A stretch of 64,000 bases of DNA from Serendipita indica DSM 11827 (Eukaryota; Basidiomycota; Agaricomycetes; Sebacinales; Serendipitaceae), in the NCBI GenBank assembly GCA_910890315.1, contig CAJVGD010000021.1:62001-126000 (forward strand). The letters run 5' to 3'. This document shows, in pieces, positions 21,931 through 31,412 of the stretch (the first letter of the stretch is position 1; the number at the start of each line of letters is the position of its first letter). The translations under genes were made by a program, and so were the position numbers. The notes beneath the pieces are model-generated. The model was not told the DNA's origin. It saw only the letters and a program-made list of their open reading frames with translations, and searched no databases.

Positions 21931-23065
21931 TCATCTTCGATCTATATACTCCCTCGCACTTCCATAATGTTTCTCTCCTACTATCAGAGTCTGAATGTGG
22001 AGGTGCACGGCCAGAAAGGTGTCGAGTTGACGGTGTGACTTCACGCACAAGCGCTGAAGCGACGGGAAGCATGTTTTGCCTCCAGTCCATCGTAGAGTTG
22101 AGACTTTGTTCACAGTTATCTCCCTCAGGTTCTGATGTGACAGCTCTGTTGGAACCATTGTCTCAGACTCGTCCATCGTCCACACTGGATACTCCTCAAC
22201 AAGAGCAAACTTCCGTAGATTTGGTAGCTTGGAGAGGAGCTTGGAAAGTGCCAATGGGCCATCGACGGTATCGAGGGTTAGCTCCTCGATAAATGGCCAG
22301 TTCGGCTCGTTCGCAAGGAGCAGGCACATAGTCACATAGTGCAACTCAATTCTTCTGAGAAATGGAGCCCGTTCAATGACTTTGCCGAGGCTCCATCTAC
22401 AGTCGTCCGGTTGGAACGATTGAGAGGGGATCGCCTCACCCCAGTCGATGTTGACACCCAATATTTTCCCATGACACGAAAGGAGATATTCGAGGAACTG
22501 GGGATGATTACATTCGTATTCGGCGAGAAAACAGAGTCGGAGGAGCTCGACGTTCATTTGCTGTCGTATTCGACACACCCGTATCGGATGTTTCTCGATT
22601 GGGTACTCAAGTTCTCCATTTGATCTCTGGAACCTTATCCCATGGATCTGAATTCGACAATACGCCCCGCCTATACGACCAAAGACCACCCGGCAAAAGT
22701 GATCCAGTATGGTCATATCACAGTCCAGATTGAAGATGACTGTCGTCCATAGAATGGATGCGTTGATTGTTATTGACCTCCAGCGGGAAGAGACGTGCGA
22801 GAGAGCAACGGCGCTTGCGAGACCGCATTTTGATGAAATCGGCGAACCGTTGCTCTTTTCCGGACCTCCGTCCAAACGAAATTGATCTGAATCGCTCACA
22901 GCTCGCTGGAAGATGTCCACGAGCAACTCGACGGGAAGCTGGGCCGTAAAATCTTCCTTACTGGACGCTGAAGGTATGTCTAGAAATGCAATTTGAAGCC
23001 ATCCTCTCTAATTACGCGAACATACCAAAAGGTTCCGTGTTATATTTGTCAGCAGAAGAATTCAT
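21931..23065 (-). CDS. F-box-like protein, tandem copy A
   Basis: Two exons, 23026-23065 and 21931-22979, separated by a 46-nt GTATGT...TTCTAG intron; 362 residues. Exon 1 (MNSSADKYNTEPF) is a short polar leader. Exon 2 opens with the F-box-like motif AQLPVELLVDIFQRAV, then VALSHVSSRWRSITI and LW. Leucine-rich segments follow. Without the intron the N-terminal frame would not match copy B, so the splice is well supported. Copies B (23540) and, more distantly, C (25001) have an intron at the same place. It should act as an SCF adaptor by family, with unknown target. Confidence 0.82.
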
Positions 23066-23539
23066 GGTGTTCGTTTGGAATGGGCTGTTAAACTCCGCTC
23101 CAAGGTGGGCGCCAATCTGCGACTATGATGCAGCCAACTGAAAAACAAATTATGTGATCTGGTATATATACATCTTTCGCATTTCGACTTGATTTGTCTT
23201 CGCTAGGGTATTCATCAGCCTACGAACCCGTCGAAGTGTTACATCCAAAGATACAGAATTTGAAGGGAAGAGTAATATTTCAGCCACCAAATAATCCAGG
23301 CGAGCTAAAATAGGTGGCATGCGTTAATTTTTCCCCCGGTGCGCCTCGTCAACTAATCCTTGAGACCTGGACAGAGACGTATTTTCCAGAGGGATGTGCA
23401 CCCTTCAGAGTCAAAAAAAAGCTCTAAGAGCGGGGAATGAAGTGTGAATAGCAAATCTTCAGATATTACGAGCCAAAAGTCGAATCTGCAGAAACAACGG
23501 GTTATAACCATAACCTCTTTTCACTATTGAAACCCAATG
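23066..23539. other. Duplicated spacer between F-box-like copies A and B
   Basis: The upstream flank of copy A and the 3' flank of copy B. It aligns with the region 24689-25000. It contains the relict cysteine-rich exon at 23375-23427 and no intact gene. Confidence 0.6.
23375..23427 (+). pseudogene. Relict last exon of a cysteine-rich (Met-Cys family) gene
   Basis: This piece aligns with exon 4 of the gene at 21382-21817 (21750-21817). It still follows an AG acceptor and reads TYFPEGCAPFRVKKKL before a stop. The second cysteine of the CAPC pair has become Phe, and no matching exons 1 to 3 are found upstream. It was carried along by the tandem duplication of the neighbouring F-box-like gene. 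Confidence 0.7.
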
Positions 23540-24688
23540 TCATGCCTCCCAAGTCTTCGCTCGATTAATATATTCCCTTACACTTCCATAATGCGTTCCT
23601 CCCACTATTAGGGCCTGAACATGGCTGTGCACGGCAAGAAAATTGTCAAGTTGATACTCCGACTCCACGCATAAGCGTTGAAGTGAAGGGAAGCATAGGT
23701 TTCCTCCAGTCCATCGCAAAGTTGAGATTGTGTCCACAGTAATCTCCTTCAGATTCTGGTGTGATAACTCTGTCGGATTACTCGCCTCGGACTCATCTAT
23801 AGTCCACTCTGGGTAATCCTCAACAAGGGTAAACTTCTGTAGATTTGGGAGCTTAGAAAGAAGTTTGGAAAGTGCCAGTGAGCCATAGACATTATCGAGA
23901 GTAAGCTCCTCGATGTATGGCCAAATTGGCTCGTCTGTAAGGAGCAAGCACATGTCCACGTAACACAACTCGACTTTTCTGACAAATGGAATCCGTAGAA
24001 AGATTCTGCTGAGGCTCCATCTACGATCGTCTGGTTGGAAGGATTGAGAGGAGATCGCCTCACCCCAGTCGATGTTGATGCCCAATATTTTCCCATGACA
24101 TGAAAGGAGATAGTCGAGGAATTGGGGATGGTTACACTCGTATTCGGCGAGAAAGCCGAGTCTAAGGATCTCGACGTTCATATGTCGTGGTATTCGACAC
24201 GCCCGTATCGGGTGTTTCTCCATTGAGTACTCGCATTTTCCGTTTCTTCTCTGGAACTTGATTCCGTGAATGCGAATCCGACAATGCGCCCCGCCTATGC
24301 GGTCGAAGAGCGTCCGGCAAAAGTGATCCAGTATGACCATATCACAGTTCAAATATAAAATAACTGTCGCCCATAGAAGAGGTTCGTTAATTGTTATTGA
24401 CCTCCAGCGGGACGAGACATGTGAGAGAGCGATGGCGCTTGCGAGACCGCATCTTGATGAAATTGGCGAACCGTTGACTTTCTCTGGGCTCTCTTCGTAA
24501 AAAAGGTGATCTGAAGAGCTTACAACTCGCTGAAAGATGTCGACCAGCAACTCGACCGGAAGATGAGCTGTAAAATCCTTCTCGCCGGACGCTGAGGGTG
24601 TCTCTGGGGTGAAGTTCAAGGCCATCCTTCTCTATTATGTTGACATACCGATATATTCCGCGTTCGATTCATCAGCACAAGAATTCAT
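23540..24688 (-). CDS. F-box-like protein, tandem copy B
   Basis: Two exons, 24649-24688 and 23540-24603, with a 45-nt GTATGT...CCCCAG intron; 367 residues. The leader (MNSCADESNAEYIE) parallels copy A, and exon 1 is again 40 nt. The F-box-like motif is AHLPVELLVDIFQRVV, followed by IALSHVSSRWRSITI and a conserved LW. Most later segments can be aligned residue by residue with copy A, for example FLAEYECNHPQFL and LLSKLPNLQKF. The protein is intact. It is the sister of copy A from the local 1.6-kb duplication. Confidence 0.84.
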
Positions 24689-25000
24689 GGTGTTCGTTCG
24701 GAACGGGCTGCTAAACTCGGGTCCAAGGTGCACTCTACTCTGCGACTATGATGCAGCCAACTCACAAACACATTATGCGATCTGGTGCTTATGCATCTCT
24801 CGAACTTCGACTTGATTCCTCGTCGCTGGTGCTTAAACCCATCTACGAAGACGTGTTACATCCAAGGATACAGAACGCGAAGGGAGGAGTAATGTCTCAG
24901 CCATCAAATGAATAGGTGAGCTAAAACAGGGTGGCATACGTTAGCTTTTTCCCCTCTTTGCCCCTCTCCAACCCAGACCTTGATTGAGGCCAGAATAACT
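24689..25000. other. Spacer between F-box-like copies B and C
   Basis: The upstream flank of copy B and the 3' flank of copy C. It aligns with 23066-23374, so it belongs to the duplicated unit. No gene is seen. Confidence 0.5.
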
Positions 25001-26137
25001 TCAACCTTGGGCTGACAGATACTCGCTCGCAGATGAATAGGTAGTCGTGTCGACAACGAGACAAGTGATTCTGCGATGCGCCGGATCGGCTAAGAAACGG
25101 TCGAGTTGGGCGTCGTCCTCGACGTTGAGGTGAGTGAGTGACGGAAAGGTACCAGATGCGGTCAAAGTTCCCGTAGCGGTCCATCCGACCATGTCGACGG
25201 ACTTGAGACACATCTTGCGCAGTTTGGAGTGGACGAACGGTCGGGAGCGGTAACCGTCCACGTTCCAATATCTATCTCCATTCTCAATAAACCTGAGAAA
25301 TCGGAGGTTCGGAAACATGTCGAGAAGGTCTGCCAATGCCAGAGTCCCTTCCATGTTCATCAACTCTAGCTCTTCTACGCTCGGGCATGTCTCTGTACAT
25401 GCTTCGATCGTCGCATCTGCGAACCACATAGTGACCTTTCGGATATGAGAGAAAGGCGACAGAACCTTTGCCAGACTCCAAAGAGTCCCAACTCGACCGT
25501 CGTCGACGCCGCCACTGTCGAGTAAGATACTACGTATTGTACCCTCTATGGATCCTAGAAACTTGAGTAGTTCTGGGTCATCATACTCGCCCTCCATGCG
25601 AAAACCGATCCGAAGTTGGAGAACATCCATGGAGGGAAGGATTTTGCAACGATGAATGGGATGTATACCGTGCGTCGACTTTCCGATGAATTTGACGTCT
25701 CGTATATGTATAGTGCATGGGTATCCCTTAACTCGCGGGAAGACTGTAGAGCAGAAATGCTCGAGGACGCCGTCCTTTGTCAAGAGAGATATTTTGATTG
25801 TTTTCCATAGAGCAGATGTGCCAATTGCAGCTTGTCTCCAGCTGGAACATACATGAGAGAGCACTCGTGCTGCTTGGAGTATAGACGCTGGTTCTTCGTC
25901 CTCATCAGTGTCCTCCTCGGCGTCATTTTCATCGTCCAATGCGTGTTTCTTGGCATCTTTTCTAACAAAATTCTGGAAAATCATCCCCAGAAGCTCTGCA
26001 GGAAGGCCCACTGCGCGAGTTTTGGACGAGCTGACCGTTGGTGGATCTAATAAGAGACAAAGAATCAGAAACCGATCATCTAAAGAGACTTCCATACCCT
26101 CTGGTATATGCTCAGTGTCTGAACTCGCTGATTTCAT
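25001..26137 (-). CDS. F-box-like protein, tandem copy C
   Basis: Two exons, 26098-26137 and 25001-26046, with a 51-nt intron (GTATGG...TATTAG) at the same codon phase as in copies A and B; 361 residues. Exon 1 is again 40 nt (MKSASSDTEHIPE). The F-box-like motif is VGLPAELLGMIFQNFV and it is followed by an acidic insert (about residues 46-64, rich in Asp and Glu) not present in A or B. VLSHVCSSWRQAAI and LW then align with the relatives. Leucine-rich segments follow to the end. It is clearly more divergent than A is from B, so it stems from an older duplication. Confidence 0.8.
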   Translation of the reverse strand: MKSASSDTEHIPEGMEVSLDDRFLILCLLLDPPTVSSSKTRAVGLPAELLGMIFQNFVRKDAKKHALDDENDAEEDTDEDEEPASILQAARVLSHVCSSWRQAAIGTSALWKTIKISLLTKDGVLEHFCSTVFPRVKGYPCTIHIRDVKFIGKSTHGIHPIHRCKILPSMDVLQLRIGFRMEGEYDDPELLKFLGSIEGTIRSILLDSGGVDDGRVGTLWSLAKVLSPFSHIRKVTMWFADATIEACTETCPSVEELELMNMEGTLALADLLDMFPNLRFLRFIENGDRYWNVDGYRSRPFVHSKLRKMCLKSVDMVGWTATGTLTASGTFPSLTHLNVEDDAQLDRFLADPAHRRITCLVVDTTTYSSASEYLSAQG

Positions 26138-26327
26138 GGTAAGCAAAGTCACTGTCGAGTGCAACAACCAACGTCGGCGTGAACCCTCGGTCACCAATTC
26201 GGCCCCCGGGATGCAAACGGGGGACCTTTCTTATCAAAACTACACACTCTGTAATTACACTCCCTGGTTAGTTGGTATACATATTCTTGGCCTACTCTCG
26301 CCCAATCTATGGTCACTCAGAGACTAG

Positions 26328-27452
26328 TTAATTCGGATGAGCACTCTCCAAGTATTCACTTCCTCCTGAATACCTCTTCATATGAACAACGAGGTGCTGA
26401 ATGTTAGGGTGAGCGGTCAAAAAGGCCTGCAGGCCCCTCTTATCGGGGCTGCTGACCTCCAACGTCCTGAGAGACGGAAAATATCCACGTAGTGAAACGT
26501 CTATTACCCCAGGGTTCCATCCGAGCCATCCAACCCACGGAACCCGTATCTCTGTGACCTTTGGGAGAGACGGCGGAGGCAAGTCCTGGTCATCGATACC
26601 TGCTGGAAAGTTGCGCCATCCCTGGTCATATATCACCAGTTTACGAAGGTGAGGTAGCTTGGGTACAAGCAAGGACCACCTACGGGGGACGTATATCGCC
26701 ACGAGCTCGAGTTCTTCTATAGGCGGCCAAGGTTGAGTATCGAGGGTTTGAAAATCCGCTTGGATATACTGTAGTCTTAGGCGGCGGACATACGGTAGAT
26801 GAGCCACAACCTTGCCAGGATCCCACTCACACGAGCTGGGCTTCCAGGAATCTGCTAAGACAACGTAGCCCATGTCAATCACGAGGGATCTAACCTTTCC
26901 TCGGCATCTTGACAGAAAATCAAGTAATTCTGGGTGATTATACTCGTAATCAGCTAGAAAGCTGAGGGCCAATTCTTTGACCACCATAGTCGGAATGATG
27001 GCGCAGTGATATAACGGGTGTAATCCAGATGTATACCGTGGGTGCCCATCCATGTCCAGGAAGCGGGTTCCTTGGATCTGCAACCAGCAAGGGTATCCTT
27101 TGAGTCGAGGAAAGACACTCTTGCAAAAGTGTTCGACCACGCGGGAGCTGCTGTAGAGTGTGAGAGATATCCGTGACCATAGTACCGGCATTCCAATGGC
27201 CGTTTGTCGCCATCGTGAGCAAACATGCGAGATTTGATTTGCTGCTTCGATGCTCGACGCTGAGGATATGGGCGCTGCTTTCCCCTTTCCAAGATCTCCA
27301 GGTTTATAAATTGAACTGATCTCGGCCACCACGAGCGCGAATATGTCCGCAAGGAGCTCCGCCGGCAAGCGGATCGTGAAGTCGTACCCAGACGCTGCTG
27401 ATTTGGATGTCAAACCTCGATATAAAGGAATTATTTTCATACCTGAACTCAT
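26328..27452 (-). CDS. F-box-like protein, tandem copy D
   Basis: An open frame of 374 residues from the ATG at 27452. The F-box-like motif is IRLPAELLADIFALVV, followed by NQISHVCSRWRQTAIG and LW. At the place where copies A, B and C have an intron, a 27-nt segment (27416-27442) with GTATGA...CGAG ends could be spliced out or read through; both choices keep the frame, giving 365 or 374 residues. The remaining segments align loosely with copy C (for example VFPRLKGYPC against VFPRVKGYPC). Confidence 0.78.
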   Translation of the reverse strand: MSSGMKIIPLYRGLTSKSAASGYDFTIRLPAELLADIFALVVAEISSIYKPGDLGKGKAAPISSASSIEAANQISHVCSRWRQTAIGMPVLWSRISLTLYSSSRVVEHFCKSVFPRLKGYPCWLQIQGTRFLDMDGHPRYTSGLHPLYHCAIIPTMVVKELALSFLADYEYNHPELLDFLSRCRGKVRSLVIDMGYVVLADSWKPSSCEWDPGKVVAHLPYVRRLRLQYIQADFQTLDTQPWPPIEELELVAIYVPRRWSLLVPKLPHLRKLVIYDQGWRNFPAGIDDQDLPPPSLPKVTEIRVPWVGWLGWNPGVIDVSLRGYFPSLRTLEVSSPDKRGLQAFLTAHPNIQHLVVHMKRYSGGSEYLESAHPN

Positions 27453-30400
27453 GTTGTATCCTCAAGATATACAAGGTGATGTAGACTGGTAAGGGCCGAG
27501 TTCAAGTTGAGTTGCAAAGAAGATATTGAGGCACTTGGGCGGTGGAATGTCTCTCAACGTGTCCTACTGGGTACAGTACTGTCAAGCATAGTATCCCTCC
27601 TGTCCCCTCTATGATCCCTGGATACCTCTTGCTCGTACTGACCACGCGTAAATTATGCAGTAGTGAACGGAGTGTGTAAACCGAACATGAGAATATCATT
27701 CACAGATAAAGTACACCGTGGCCTCAAAAGTTCAAACAGAACACCTGCCCAGGGAAGACCGGCCGGGTGAACCGAAGGTGCCAATATCAAACGCACCTCT
27801 TTGCGTCGTCAGACATGTTCACTGCTCCTAGGAACCTTGTAGGCAAACTCCGAGATGACCCTGACCTATCGGCCCATCGGACAAATAATTTCCTCCCATC
27901 CCTGGCTAGACCTCTTCGCGTCGTCATCGATCTAATGAAACGACGTACGGTACCATGTGCTGTTGAAACCGTTTGCATATCCCATGTTGTCAGGACGCTT
28001 CCACGCCGACTGCGCTTGAGCGTAGCATCCTCACCTTAGCAGGACGCAGGTTGTATACGAAAACGCCAACCTTTTCTTGTCCTCCCAAGCCCACGTCTAG
28101 GCTCTCTTGGTCTCGCCTTCTGCGCTTGAGCGGGAGAACGCTAGTGGCTGGAAAAGGCGAGCCTGCATTTCGCCGAGATCAGGATTCAGCGAGCGCATCT
28201 ACCTCGTATCATTCCCCATTCCAACCTTGTCGTCGCAACCTACCCGACATTCACCGTCGTCCGCCTCGTGCAACTCGGGGGGGGTTTTTCTTTTTTTGGT
28301 CCTCTTGTGCCTCTGCGCACACGAGCGCTCGGAGATTGCCACTCCTGACGAACCTTGTTTGGGAGCCTGCGCTCCGGTTTCAAAATCATCGGTCTCGCCA
28401 ATTTCGTCTTCCGTCGAACCTGCAATGCTCCCATCATCTACAACGTTGCAAGGAACCGAACGTCGAGAGAGAACAGGTTCGCATCAATCATGCTCTTACT
28501 ACATGTTTTGTCAGCCAACCTGCTGTCAAAGCATTCGGATGACGACCAGAAATAGACTGGTACGCAAAAAAACCACGTACGATTTGCTTGAAAGCGACGA
28601 CGCGGAGAGCCACGGACACACCTGCGGCGCGGCGGATCGTGAATTTGCGGCGTGCAGATCTCACTTCGGCGACCTGGCACTCCAGCCTCTTCGCAATCGC
28701 AAACCCGCAATAGAGTTTGTGTATCTATAGTCGGGATAGCCGAATTATTTGACCTGTTGGTCGAAATAGGACAAAACCGAGGGTATGCTGGCTGAGAGGG
28801 CCGAGAGTGTCGGTTCCGCAATTGAACGCCGGAGGACGAGAAGTGATGGATACGTGTGATGTATCGATGTCTGCCTAGAATTGCTTTCCAGTCAGATGCG
28901 ATCAGGTGGTGAAATGTACCGCGCGTTTCTCTTGAGCGCGAAGTCGGGTGGTTGTCCAGGATAGTCTCTCTCCGAACGTCATCAATATACGATTCGAGTA
29001 ATGATACGTAACGTATCTCCATGTATCTAGCCAGTCCATATTCCCAATCAGTTCTTATCATCCAGTCGTCTTTTCGCTGCAGTTGGCCTCTGGTTCACCA
29101 TTGTTAAGATAAGCAAAGGGTACTCATGACGTCTTACTGATCGACTGGGCACTTGTGTTGGTCAGGATATTGGATGGATATGACGACGCAGGGAGCGCAC
29201 CAAGACGCGTATCGAGCTCGACCACAGGGTGGTTCTGTAATGAATCCACCGCCGGGCGTACTTGGAACCCAGCGTACGGCGCGCGCAGGGTTGGGACGGG
29301 AGAAAAGGGAGGAGGGCGTCGGGAGCTCAAGTCCGCCAGGACCGACACTCGCTCGTTGCCATTCGTCAACGGGCGACATGGTGGCGTAATTGGGATAATT
29401 TAGGTGTATTTACGCACGCACCCTCGCAGTCGTCGCGACCGTTGGACTCGCAGGTAGTACGGCGACTTATGCAATGGCCGGGTTACTTGCCGACGACATA
29501 CTGAACAGTGGCCAGTCCTGGATAGATGGACAAGATGTAGAGCTGAGATGGTCGGCACGGGCGGCTGGATTTAGGTTGCTGATGCTGATGGTTTAGCCCA
29601 GTTGACAATAGCCGTGCGTCATTCGACCCCGTCCAAGTATATATGTCCCTACAAGACCTAGCATCTGACTCTGGCGGACAAACGTTGGTGGCTGCTGTCC
29701 GGCAAACAAACATACCAGAGGGTATCGTGATTGCGAGCATTCTCGACCTCGGAGAAGTGCGTCCAGTTCGGTGACTTGGCTGAAAAGGGATGGATGCGGG
29801 GGGGGCAAATGATATGATGCAAACATAATTGATGGGAACTTGCGTATTTGGAGTGACCGGCTTGGCTCTTTTGTAACATCGTCCTTGGCTGCATAAGATG
29901 GTTCATAGTCTAAGCTTAGATGTTAGCCTACGATGAATGAGCAAATGTGCATAGCATGACCCACAACCTCGTTAAAACGCGTAACACGGCACGTAACGAC
30001 GACGTAGAACGGCTGTTCGGACCGTTATGGACGGGGAATGCTCCACAGCAGCGCCCATTATCCCAAAACATTCAACATTTGACGATCCTGAAATGGCGTC
30101 GATGATGGCAAGGACCGAGGGTTGTGCTCCACAAACTTTTTACCGCTGGGTCCCCGTCTCCACTTCTGAGCTAAATTGGTTCAAGTCTGTGACAAGTCGA
30201 GTCCGATTTGCAGAGTATGATCATGCAAAAAAAGAGATGTCGAGCTGTGCGAGTGTGGCACACGCCCACAGCGAGGATCACGGTCCGAGATGGAACACTA
30301 GAACCGCCTGTCGCGGGTGAAGCGCGTGTTCATCGTCGGCGGTGACTGAGCTCGCTAACAACGACGAAAAAGCGCGCCGTGGACTCACATTTGATGTTCT

Positions 30401-31076
30401 GCTCGACGGGTGGCTTTGTGCGCGATGTCTCCGGTCCGACTCTTGCGATACGGCCAGGTCGGTGTCTCATCCCTCGCGACGACGACGCCAGCGCGAGCCC
30501 TTGCCTGAAATGGCCTACTCGACTACGTCGGGATAAATGGATGGATGGACGGAGAAAAATCTGCGAGGAATAACCAGAAAGTAAGAAAAAAAGGCCGAGA
30601 TAAGCAGTGAATGGGTAGCGAAGATGGGCCAAGTGAGGAGAGATGGCATCGCTACTACGATCGACTGCACAATCCCAGCCCAGGCCAGGTGCCAGGCAGG
30701 CAAGGCAGCCGACCGAGAAAATGGAGAAACAGGTAGATGGGAAGAAGGGAAAAAAAAGACCGGGGGGACTTGTGCGTCAGAGCCAGGTGAGCCTGCATGA
30801 GGCACCCAGGCCGGCCTTCGCCTCGCTACTTGTGCACGGGTATATAATGAGTGCACAGATCTCCCGCACAGTCCTCTCGTCCTCCTCCCCGCTCACCTGA
30901 CCACCACCACTCGGACATCACCCGGTTCATAGATTTCTACAAAACGGGCATTCTGTGTGTTCTGACGTACGACAAATCTCTCGACACTGCAAAACAGAAA
31001 CTATAAATTCCCTTGGGCCCTGCCGCTCCCCAACCCGCCATCTCACTTGCTCTCTCTCCGACAAGTCTCCCTCACA
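27453..31076. other. Gene-poor stretch of 3.6 kb
   Basis: No frame here looks like a conserved protein and no splice chain could be built. Two overlapping antiparallel frames of about 207 codons (28107-28730 plus, without an ATG start, and 28438-29061 minus) have no recognisable motif. A run of eight G followed by T-rich sequence lies near 28277-28298. TATATAA at 30841-30847 may be the TATA box of the cysteine-rich gene at 31077. Confidence 0.4.
30841..30847 (+). promoter_or_regulatory. Candidate TATA box for the cysteine-rich gene at 31077
   Basis: TATATAA lies 230 bp upstream of the start codon. The distance is long but possible with a leader of about 200 nt. Confidence 0.3.
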
Positions 31077-31412
31077 ATGTGCTACAACGTCGTCGACGGC
31101 CGCTTTCACCAAGCTTGCCTCCATTTCGTCCCCATGTCCACCCACTTCCGCGACTGCCTCGAGCCAAACTGTGTCTTTTCCAGCCAACACCGTCACCCTC
31201 CAAGTGCGTCTTGTCGTGTTCGTGACTTTGTATACGTGACTGACCCACGGGGTATAGAATGCGCTTCAAATGCGTGCATCCACCATATGACACCCTCGGC
31301 CAAGAATCCTATCCGCCTGTCGCCCAGCAGATGCCCCCAATGCGCGACAAACGCACCCTTTGATCCAAGCAGACCACAGAGCCCGTCCTCTTCCAACTCT
31401 TCCACCCGTTAG
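31077..31412 (+). CDS. Small cysteine-rich protein, divergent Met-Cys family member 3
   Basis: Two exons, 31077-31203 and 31258-31412, with a 54-nt GTGCGT...GTATAG intron; 93 residues. It opens MCYNVVDGRFHQACLHF, has the family core DCLEPNCVFSSQH (D-C-x4-C-x2-S-S-x-H), then KCASNACIHH and SRCPQCATN. The order of cysteine pairs and the final C-x2-C match members 1 and 2 at 21382 and 34703, although the rest has diverged and there are fewer introns. The tail is rich in Ser and Pro. Function unknown. Confidence 0.65.
   Translation: MCYNVVDGRFHQACLHFVPMSTHFRDCLEPNCVFSSQHRHPPSASCRVRDFVYVTDPRGIECASNACIHHMTPSAKNPIRLSPSRCPQCATNAPFDPSRPQSPSSSNSSTR

Larger units (their letters stand above)
21750..24990. 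repeat. Tandem duplication of an F-box-like gene and its flanks, two units of about 1.6 kb
   Basis: Unit 1 (about 21750-23374) and unit 2 (about 23375-24990) contain, in the same order, the last exon of a cysteine-rich gene (intact in unit 1, relict in unit 2), a spacer, an F-box-like gene on the minus strand with its 40-nt first exon, and an AT-rich upstream flank. Similarity is obvious by eye along the whole length, including non-coding parts. Confidence 0.8.

Noticed and set aside
28107-29061. Two overlapping antiparallel open frames of about 207 codons
   Set aside because: The plus frame lacks an ATG start, neither has a motif or a splice chain, and the composition does not look coding.
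29153-29504. Overlapping 80-codon frames on both strands
   Set aside because: They arise from a GC-rich stretch with few stops; no protein features or start context.
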